The position numbers were made by a program, and so were the translations under genes. Positions 40,801 through 48,581 of a stretch of 48,581 bases of DNA are shown here, piece after piece; within the stretch, counting starts at the first letter, position 1, and each line of letters starts with the position of its first letter. The notes under the pieces are model-generated. The model was not told the origin of the DNA. It saw only the letters and a program-made list of their open reading frames with translations, and ran no database searches. Where the stretch lies: NCBI GenBank assembly GCA_029834535.1, contig JAQMWT010000378.1, positions 1 to 48,581 on the forward strand, written 5' to 3'. The DNA comes from Chrysophaeum taylorii (Eukaryota > Sar > Pelagophyceae > Pelagomonadales > Pelagomonadaceae).

Positions 40801-41064
40801 AGAGCGCCACACTATAATGTGTACGACACTGGCATTCCTTACTCCTTCTTTCACACTTCTTCTACTCGAGGGTTTTCTCTCCGTAATACGGTTTTCCCTC
40901 TCCTTCCTTACCCCTTCCGCAATAATTTATTTCATGACTATGAAGTTTGAAGTCTGAAGCTCTCTTCCAACATGGAGTAGGCCTCCAGGTGTGTACCGTT
41001 AGGTACGGGGCTTTCTCTTTAATTAACAGAGGCTTCGTTCCTCGTTGTCAGTGTAAACGCTTCT

Positions 41065-41418
41065 ATGGGACCTAATGTCCTTAAGGAGTTAGGGCTTAAA
41101 TCCCTACCTTGTGTAGTAGCATGTGACAAGCGGAATGGTCTGTACACGCCTAAGACTGCACGCAGTCTCTACCATGTACCCGGAGAGGGTCAAATCTCTC
41201 CAGGTTATGGGCCCAGATGCGTAGGTGTGTCAGCCCAACTGTGTTGTACGTATAAATGGAGTGATCAATTTACGCCTGATCACGAGTACAATGCGACAAT
41301 GTGTTTGGCGGTGGTCTACTGTACATATTTGTTGTGTGACGGTATGTGCCCACCAGTTAATTTGGTTTGTGACCGAGTTGGGTCGGTCACTGGTCATATG
41401 CACTCGCATAGCCAATGA
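41065..41418 (+). CDS. 117-codon ORF in the element A LTR, copy 2
   Basis: Same length as the ORF at 5038-4685 with few substitutions, beginning MGPNVLKE. Cys/Tyr-rich (CVVACDKRNG, LCCTYKWSD). No recognised domain; coding status uncertain for the same reasons as in copy 1. Confidence 0.3.
   Translation: MGPNVLKELGLKSLPCVVACDKRNGLYTPKTARSLYHVPGEGQISPGYGPRCVGVSAQLCCTYKWSDQFTPDHEYNATMCLAVVYCTYLLCDGMCPPVNLVCDRVGSVTGHMHSHSQ
41251..41258 (+). promoter_or_regulatory. Candidate TATA box in element A copy 2 LTR
   Basis: TATAAATG within a block conserved with 4852-4845, about 430 bp upstream of the gag ATG. Confidence 0.4.
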
Positions 41419-41686
41419 AATTAAATTTTTCCTACACAAGCCGCGGAAACTTGTACGGGTTTTCCCTCCTATTCCCCAACAAAAGACTGTCTGCTCGAGA
41501 ATTAATCCATTCTTCAGTCTCAAGTCATCCTGTTTTTAAATAGCATGTTGATTTGTTTGGTCTTGTAAATAAGCCCACGCTTAAAATAGCGTACTGTACA
41601 TATAACCCGCACTCGAGAGACCCTTCATTCTTATGTGTCGAATATGTCTATCAATCCTAGAACCTATTCCTTAATAGGTCACAACC

Positions 41687-43255
41687 ATGTCAAAACAAAA
41701 ACCAATATCCACTACGGATATCTACAAACAAGAACAAATCCTCGTTGATAAAATTAACGCAGGATTGCGTTTCCAAGACAACTCAACCAAGGTGAGCTTA
41801 CAAATTGAGGTGCTTCGCAGGCATATGACAAGTCCATACGTGGACGCGTTATTCTGCTTCGATTCATATGAAGCTTACACCCGGAATGCTCCGGAGTATA
41901 ACCAACTTCTTGAACAAGAAGTTGATATCATCTTCGCTCAATGGAAAGCTGAACAAGTAAACGATTTAAACTTACCTGATGAAGATGCCCTGCCTGATCA
42001 TCTTAAAACTTGGCACGTCAACTCATCACATCAACTAACAGTTGATGTCCGTAATAATCTCGAACGACTTTACTTCAAAGAGTCATACAATCTCGTTCGT
42101 CCCGAATTAAATGACGTGTCCTCACGTTATTAGATACCCGATTCCCTAAATCAATTGTGTACGATTCATCTCTAACTAACATGTCCTTTACAGGTCTCTA
42201 ATACCGACTGGATCAAACACTGCGAAACTTATGCTGGTTTCTTGTACACATTTTTAAATCTGGAATCACAAGACAAACCCGCACTCGCTATGTGGCCTCA
42301 ATTAAAGAAGATATATGCACTTACTGCACATCCTAATAAACTACGTGCAGTAATGCTTTTAGCTTACCATTACTATGAGACAGTGTCTTGTACAGATGTC
42401 ACTGAGCTTAAATCTCAGTTTAATCGAATGTCTTTAAATGTTAATTGGTATGCCCATGTATTTGTCGAACAACTCCTGCTTTCCAATCTCAGGCAAGGCA
42501 ATTAAATAATGATGAAGCATCAATCGAATTTAATGACTCCATAATCACTCTTAAAGCTCACGAGGAGATCTACCGTCTATATGCTAATCCCTCGGATCAC
42601 GAGCGCTATTCTCGATCTTTATTGGAATGGTGTAAACTCTACGAGACACGCTCTGGGAACAACTCGATTCGACCCTGAATTGTTAAAGCTAGCTGATCCT
42701 AACGACGTTCGTCCGTTATTGGAGTTCTTGTTAAAGATATACAATGAAACAAAGTTTTCCTCTAACCGACGCTTAGATAAACCCGCTTCCTGGATCCCTT
42801 ACATCCCTGGTACTACCGCTACCAAGCCACCTAAGGTATTATTGATGGATACTATTCATCAATCCCACGACTCTCTAAACAACGCTTACTCGTTGTTAGC
42901 TACTGTAGCTGGACAGTCTGGCTTCAACGCTCGTAAGCTTCGTAATGCAAAAGATAAAGCATCGACAATTTTACCTCGTGACACGTCGTACTATCGTCCA
43001 CCTTCAAATTATAACGTCAAAGGTACCAGCTTCGATCGTCCTGTCTACTCACCCTCCTCTAACCGTAATGCACGCTCTAATATGTCTCTTATGGACCGGG
43101 CTACTTATCAAGTTGATCGTCTTCGCCACCTGTTTGGTAAATTACAGGAAGCGAATCCCAACCCCTCTACCGACTCTAAAATGGTACAGGAGGAAATGAA
43201 AAGCTTACTGAGTACCTCTGGACAACCGCTTCTCAAGCTTCGACACAGTCCTTAG
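41687..43255 (+). pseudogene. Element A copy 2 gag (multiple frameshifts)
   Basis: The first frame (41687-42133) starts MSKQKPISTTDIYKQ. Indels near 42105, 42220, 42480 and 42665 move the reading through segments 42242-42505, 42445-42678 and 42581-43255, all matched by the single 525-codon frame of copy 1. The final shift near 43205 separates gag from pol. No zinc knuckle is seen. Confidence 0.7.
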
Positions 43256-44398
43256 ATCCTGACGAAGCCACCCAAGTTCATCTCTACTTATCTCGAGTTG
43301 ATACTATGTCCAATACCATATGAACCTCTTAGAAGCCGATAAGGAATCTCATGTTTCAGAATAAAAGTATCAAACTGAAACATCTGCTCCTGAAGCGTCC
43401 CCCAGTGATGAGCAGAGGGGGACTGCTGATACAGAGAAAATGTTCCACACTTTTCTGTCCATTAAAGATGATGAAATCGATAACATCCCTCAGCCGCTAT
43501 TGCAGCACATAAATGCTAAAGCTCAGAATGCTATCGTTCGTCGTCAAGCTCGGGAAACTTCCTCGCACTCTGAGCTCCCCAATAATCTACCCAACGAAGA
43601 TAATGAAGATGGCACAGATCCCCTGTGTTGCTACCAAAATTAAACACTGGTTTTACACTCGTCGTTGTGCCTTCCGAACAAACGCAAAGTTTCATGACAC
43701 AGTACGTGTTTGGTCAAAGCTCAACACATGCCTGTTATGCAACAATGCTTAAACTGTACAACGAGTACAATTTGCCGCTAATGACTACGCCAGGATATGC
43801 TGACACATGTGCTTCTCAACATGTAATTAACTTTAAACGTTATGCTGATCCTATCCACATCGTAAAGCTACCCGAGTCCTTATCACCTGCTATCCAGACT
43901 GCTACGGATACGCAGAGTATCACACATGCTATGATTATAAGGACGGTCATTCCCGCTCTCCCAAAGCATCCAAATGTGGGATATGTAAAGCTAGACGTTG
44001 CGCTTTTCCTACCCAAGCAAAACGACCATAACGATCCCGATCTGCACATCATCAGTATGACTCAATGGGGAGAAGATAAACTTGGTATACATCTTTATGG
44101 AGTTGAATTTAAAGGACAATCATCTATCCAGAGTAAAATTGATGATAATGTCAAGATTACTTTGTTTAGACTTAATAACCTGTTGCCTACTCTACCAATT
44201 TATTCGATACAACAAGCAAAAGCGCGTAAACCTCGCTCACTACAGTTCAGACCATGTGCTTTTAATGAACAACGCGAAATGCTTAAACTATATTCCACCC
44301 TCATGGAACGCGTAATTTACGTCCCATGGCTTAAAACCATCTTGGAGTCAATGCATTCGCAGCTGCCTTACATACGCAAGCATTTCCCACCTCCCGTA
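43256..44398 (+). pseudogene. Element A copy 2 protease (two early stops and a frameshift, core intact)
   Basis: The acidic linker (43256-43640) has TGA near 43321 and TAA near 43363, and a shift near 43625. The protease core frame (43625-44398) is uninterrupted. Active site DTCAS lies at 43802-43816, followed by the FLPK and IISMTQWGED segments as in copy 1. Shared Cys in place of Gly in the active-site loop supports a family feature. Confidence 0.7.
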
Positions 44399-44401
44399 TG
44401 A
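44399..44401 (+). promoter_or_regulatory. In-frame TGA between protease and methyltransferase (element A copy 2)
   Basis: Same place and same following codons (CGC AAG) as 1679-1677. The downstream 674-codon frame is open, in contrast to the broken gag. Confidence 0.45.
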
Positions 44402-46441
44402 CGCAAGGTTACCACACGTTTGCTTCACACAGTAACTTCGTCTCCTAGCTCACGAACACCTACTGTAACTCTACTTTGCTCTGGGATGTCCACTCCTGCA
44501 TTCTTGGCTTGCGCTTCTAATGACTTGCAAATCAACATCAACGTTAAAGTTCTTGTTGAGAGCGACGACAATATCACGCACATGCTACGAAGACGTTTTG
44601 GTAATTCCATCGAAGTTTTCCCATCCCTACCTAAGTTTCTGACATATCTCCATCGAGCATCGGACGCTGAACGTGCACGATATTACACCGATATAGTGGA
44701 ATTGACATCACCATGCACAAATCGCAACATAATCAATGGGAGATCCATTTCCACCTTCGAGCGTGATATGGATGATTCCTTGTTTCCAAGTGCTCTAAGT
44801 GTACTTGAGCTTTTAAAGCCGCTTGTTCTTTTCATGGAAATGACACCACCACACTCCGCATCGTATGAAGACCATATACGAGTTGCTAATCTCATCTTCT
44901 CAACGATGCACTATACGGTGGATATATGTGACCGATTTCCATGCTATCTGTGTGGAGATTATCAAGCCAGAGAAAGATGGATCCTCGTTGCACGCAAATA
45001 TAACACCGGCCATCTTGATCTGCTTTCCTGGCCTAACAAACGAGTCACTTCCTTTCTGGACATTGCAGACCACGCTAATTCCATCAGTCGCAAGTTAATA
45101 GTCGACGAACCTTGGACGCAGGTCTTTCCCGACATACCATTCGTGTCCACACCTAAAACCTACAACATCTTTAGTCGTACAGGATCCGTGCGCTTAACTG
45201 TGACTGAGCTTGAAACCTTAACCATGCTGTTCCTTCGTCTGCACTCTAACAAAACAGTCGAACATCCCAGTCAAGATGAAGTGGAGGGCATTTCTAACTT
45301 TCGCCTGGGATTCTTGACTAATTCAAGAAAACCACTTGCTTGCATGAGATCCCCTATTGAACTCAAAGCTTTTGTGCTCCTCTATAATATTATGGGACGT
45401 TTATTCCCTAAATCTATCACATTACCTGTGTCCTTTCGTATTACAACTATCGAATATAACCAACCATCTCACAGGTTATTTCTAAATAAATCCTCTACTT
45501 CCTCCATCATTTACATCACCGGTGGAAGACATACAGGCGGAGACATAACAGTTTCTAACTCCTCTTCTAAATACCAGGCACATATAAATGCTTTTGGCGA
45601 AACCTATACCTTCCTAACACATGATGCCGGAATCGATAAGACTGCTTCTCTCGAACCTGTTACTGGTTTTCTTTGGCTTTGGCAAGCATACCATAATAAT
45701 AATGAAAATCAAGACACGCGTCGTCTAGTACAAGCACTGGTCACCTATACTTCTCCTGTATTTCACGATTCTTTTGTCTTCTACCCTCAGGAAAATCGTC
45801 TCGAATTTATCGATAAAATGTTTGCTTTAAGTGACATGCATCTGTCCCAAAGCAGATATCTGGGCTTTATTACATCAAGCGATAGGAAGATGGGTGCCAA
45901 AGTTCATTCTATATACACTCCTACTCCTACCATTCGTGGATTTGCTAATATGCTCGTGTACGATCCACGACTCGATCGCATTCGACACTACTCAACTCGC
46001 GAATTGGCACGCGCCAATAACTTCACAGCGTACCAAATCAATTTTCTTTTGTCTTTGTCCCCAGACCTATGCTGTGACATAATCGCTAATGCTATTCCGG
46101 CTGGAACATATCACATAATTTATAAACAATTGTGTCAGCTTGTCTATGACTTGCGTAAATTAACGCTATCACCATCGTTTGACCCTGATCATGCCTCTCT
46201 AACCAAAAACTATAGGTCAACCTTCTTCACAAATATATTCCCAACAGATACATCCTTAATATTACACCAGAGTTCCATTACAATGTTCTACATCTCCAAT
46301 AAAAAACTCTCATGTTGTGACAATCTTGCTTCTAACCACGAACTTCCATCTTTTCATCTCGATTCAATAGCTCATGTCTTACTCTATAACACCTCATCCG
46401 CAGATATATCATCTCCTACTAAAGGAAACAAATTCCTCTTA
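44402..46441 (+). CDS. C5-cytosine DNA methyltransferase-like protein of element A copy 2, motifs I-X
   Basis: Residues count from the TTG at 44420 of a 674-codon open frame. Motif I TLLCSGMSTPAF (17-28), motif II-like VLVESDDN (44-51), motif IV TSPCTN with Cys99 (codon 44714-44716), motif VI LFMEMTPP with Glu140 (codon 44837-44839), motif VIII QARER 182-186, motif IX IRHYSTRELARANNF (521-535), motif X IANAIPAGTY (555-564). Gln after the PC and Asn of ENV are replaced, so activity is uncertain, but the catalytic Cys, Glu and QxRxR are present. About 335 residues separate VIII from IX, much more than a usual target-recognition region. The frame ends at TAA 46442-46444, in frame with the integrase. 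Confidence 0.8.
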
Positions 46442-46444
46442 TAA

Positions 46445-46837
46445 CGCCAAGACAGCTCCACGAGAAGCATGCGCCCTTCGATAAGAAAGTTCATGCCAGG
46501 GGCACCCCTCGCATTTCGAGATGCGCAACAACGAGCTACCAATTTTCACAACATCCACCATTCTAGTGATTCTCAAGCTATAAAAGCTGTTCAGGTTATT
46601 GCCAGTCCTGGACACCACCCATCTGACGTACCCTACCGTAAGTTCTGTGTGGATTGTACGATTCATAAAAACGCTTCCCTCATCCACACCATCTTACCAA
46701 GCAACCATCATTCGAAAAAAATTTTCAACCTGGTGAAGCCTGGGCATGTGACGGTGGTTACGTATCTGTTCTCTCGGAATGGGGATCCTTTCGACATATC
46801 ATTGTTTTTAAGTGTCTCATTTCTAAATTTTTGTTAG
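46445..46837 (+). pseudogene. Element A copy 2 HHCC zinc finger and integrase start
   Basis: In frame with the methyltransferase across TAA 46442-46444. The finger has HNIHH and, about 29 residues later, CVDC. The integrase begins KPGHVTVVTYLFS; the first catalytic Asp expected here (position around 46755) is not visible. A frame change near 46820-46835 joins the next segment. Confidence 0.65.
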
Positions 46838-48490
46838 TGTACTTTTGTCGTAGCACTAACTCCAGCGAATTTTGTAACGCCCTTGAGTTTGTCCGCAATT
46901 TTTGCTCTACTTATGTTCATGTACAACTCAAACAAATCTATTGTGATTCCTTTAAACCCTATTTATCTCAGCATGTTACAACCCCCTTTCGTGTGGAACA
47001 TGGTATTAACATGTCCGCGTTCCCCCCTTACTTACATGTCTTTAATCATGAAGTAGAAGCCGCTGTTGGTCACATAGCCACTGCCGCGTCTACACGACTC
47101 CGGCATATGCTTAATGTATCCTATAAAGGTCACCCCCTAACAGATCCGGCACCACACTACCCGTGGGCTGTTATACATGCCATCCAATCGTATAATCTCC
47201 TCCCTAACGTTTCCCTCGAACGTATTTATAATAAAGTCCTAAGCCCCCAACAAGTTTTGTTAGACCAATGTAATGTTCCCCAACAGGACTACCTCAAACC
47301 TTTTGGTTCTGTTTGTTATCTGCATTTGGAACCTAACGAATTTCATAAATATGAGCCTCGATGTCGTCCTTACATCTACTTATGTGGTGCTAATGTTATA
47401 AACCCTTTAATAACACCCCATGTTAATCATTTAGCCGATGTTGTCCTTAATCCTGAAAACGGTCAAGTCCGTGTTTCCTCTAAACTGACTTTTCCTCATC
47501 TTATTTCTAAATCTCCTCCTGATTATGAACAGCATCCACCTCCCGCACCTTCACCCGACATTCCCTTCTCTGTTCACAGCACCCCCAATGATGCGGCGCA
47601 GAGGGGGAATGCTATGCCTACCGACACTGACCACGAGAGGGGGACTCCTTCTTCTCATCTCCATGCTCCCTCTCCCGCATGTGCTCCAGCTGCTTCTGCA
47701 CCCGCTACTTCCGCCACCACACCTACATCTGAAGTGTCTTCCAACACTTTGCCACTTTTACCATCTTATCGGTCTCTCTATTCCCAGGATGTCCTACGTC
47801 TCACCCGTGGTCCTCATCACCCTCAACCTCGTCGCAAAACCAATCTCAAGGATGTTCTTACTCGTATTGCCTCGCCTACTGTTGCCGCTTATAAACAAGC
47901 CGGTGGTACGCTTGCCGACTTCAAGTATGACCTCTCCAAGCAGTACATAACTTTCTGCGACCCCACCCTCCACTCCCTTCATCTTGCTCATGGCATCCAC
48001 TGGACGGCTATACCTCCAGAGGGGGAATTTACACCATCCCTTCATCACCATGTGCACCAAGCGATTTCACAGTCCTCTTCAGTTATGTGTCATAGGAGCC
48101 ATAGCCACCCATCGCCTGATGCTCCTCATGTTCACTTCTGCGACGACGCCAACCTTGCAGACTTTCACCTTCCTCAAGCTCTCGTTCATTTAATTTCTGA
48201 ACATGCTCACGCCTTTCGAGTTCCTCCCGCTCAATATGTTTATGCTTTCTCACCCCACTCCATTTTGGATCATAATGACGCTTCTTATGGTGCCTCCGAG
48301 CCTCACCTCTCCGCCATCGAAGACTATATCACCGTGCAATCGCATTACATTGAGGCCCACCTTGGTGATGCTCCTCTACTAGTTGTTCAACTCGTCGAAG
48401 ATCCCGATCACGCTCACACTCACGATAATGTCGCTTCTTACGCAATTACTCATCTTACGACGACTCATGACCCCAGCACTGTTGGTTCGA
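46831..48490 (+). CDS. Element A copy 2 integrase core and C-terminal linker
   Basis: A 569-codon open frame. The second Asp is in IYCDSFKPYLS and the Glu region is HVFNHEVEAAVGH followed by STRLRHML. Typical copia blocks follow: PHYPWAVIHAIQSYN and LKPFGSVCYLHLEP. After about 230 residues a Pro/Ser-rich linker and a second conserved region (DLSKQYITFCDP) lead to the RT. It would integrate the cDNA; the missing first Asp in the upstream segment suggests this copy is inactive. Confidence 0.75.
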
Positions 48491-48581
48491 CGAATACAAG
48501 ATTCAAGCCAAAGATATCAAAATTGATGAATATGAGTTGAACTGCCTCAAAGGTCTCTCAGACGCTGATCGCAAAGCTTAT
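48488..48581 (+). pseudogene. Element A copy 2 reverse transcriptase start (window edge, frameshifted)
   Basis: In a frame different from the preceding linker the end of the window reads DEYKIQAKDIKIDEYEL and CLKGLSDADRKAY, which aligns with the copia RT entry of element B (ELKG.SEEDKLKHI). The frame change is near 48485. The rest of RT lies outside the window. Confidence 0.5.

Larger units (their letters stand above)
40303..41203. repeat. Large inverted repeat with about 400 bp arms
   Basis: Left arm 40303-40697 and right arm 40801-41203 are reverse complements with scattered mismatches, separated by a 103 bp spacer. It arises from two element A LTR ends facing each other. A transcript across it could fold into a long hairpin. 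Confidence 0.9.
40801..41686 (+). repeat. 5' LTR plus leader of element A copy 2
   Basis: Starts AGAGCGCCACACTATAATG, the same terminus as 5299 and 40697, and continues to the gag ATG at 41687. The LTR/leader boundary is not defined as the 3' LTR lies outside the window. A second part after 41400 (pyrimidine-rich) is less similar to copy 1 than the first. Confidence 0.6.
40801..48581 (+). mobile_element. LTR retrotransposon family A, copy 2 (runs off the window)
   Basis: Order: LTR/leader, gag, protease, TGA, methyltransferase, HHCC, integrase, linker, start of RT at the window end. Integrase and the end of the linker place it with copia-like elements (integrase before RT). The gag is broken by several indels and the integrase by one, but the protease and the 674-codon methyltransferase frame are intact. 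Confidence 0.87.

Noticed and set aside
1..48581. The mirror arrangement A(-), B(-), B(+), A(+) as one giant inverted duplication
   Set aside because: Flanks are not mirrored: element C and R1/R2 occur only on the left, gene E lies in the same orientation on both sides, truncation points differ, and copies have independent indels. Separate insertions explain it better.
1..48581. tRNA, rRNA, riboswitch or bacterial operon signals
   Set aside because: None seen on reading through; genes are eukaryotic retroelement type.

Overview
The window is eukaryotic repeat-rich DNA with no recognisable operons, Shine-Dalgarno sites, tRNA/rRNA genes or clear host gene. Almost every interpretable coding stretch belongs to a transposable element, mostly decayed by frameshifts and single-base nonsense changes. 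The Ty1/copia-type integrases and reverse transcriptase, the LINE-like 3' ends and the Helitron helicase scrap suit an alga-like genome (a red alga is my best guess), but nothing in the sequence proves the host.

Layout. (1) About 270-5299, minus: copia-like element A, copy 1 (LTR/leader, gag, protease, DNA methyltransferase), 3'-truncated. (2) 5300-11014: scraps, namely a fragment of an unknown coiled-coil gene E, a Helitron/PIF1 helicase remnant, two LINE 3' ends, a hypothetical 352-codon ORF, an LTR-like 187 bp unit and a transposase-like remnant. (3) 11015-16502, plus: element C (leader with candidate primer-binding site, gag, protease, methyltransferase), cut off by (4) 16503-24443, minus: element B copy 1 (5' terminal repeat, gag, protease, methyltransferase, integrase, start of RT), itself carrying a 227 bp insertion. 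(5) 24444-31460: unassigned DNA, a probable tyrosine-recombinase pseudogene and a 442-codon ORF. (6) 31461-about 39412, plus: element B copy 2, reaching the RT active site. (7) 39415-40302: longer copy of gene E. (8) 40303-40697: inverted fragment of the A LTR. (9) 40801-48581, plus: element A copy 2, running off the window just as its RT begins.

The main result is that three different LTR-element families (A, B and C) each carry a C5-cytosine DNA methyltransferase-like module in the same position, directly after the aspartic protease and, where the rest is present (A, B), directly before the HHCC zinc finger and integrase. I can pick out motifs I, IV (catalytic Cys), VI (Glu) and VIII in all three, and IX and X in A and B. 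In four of the five copies the protease and methyltransferase frames are continuous except for one TGA codon at the boundary, which may be a recoding signal. Retrotransposons with captured methyltransferases have been reported in charophyte algae and dinoflagellates; whether these families are related to those cannot be decided here. In such elements gag would form the particle, protease would process the polyprotein, RT and integrase would copy and insert DNA, and the methyltransferase would presumably methylate element or host DNA.
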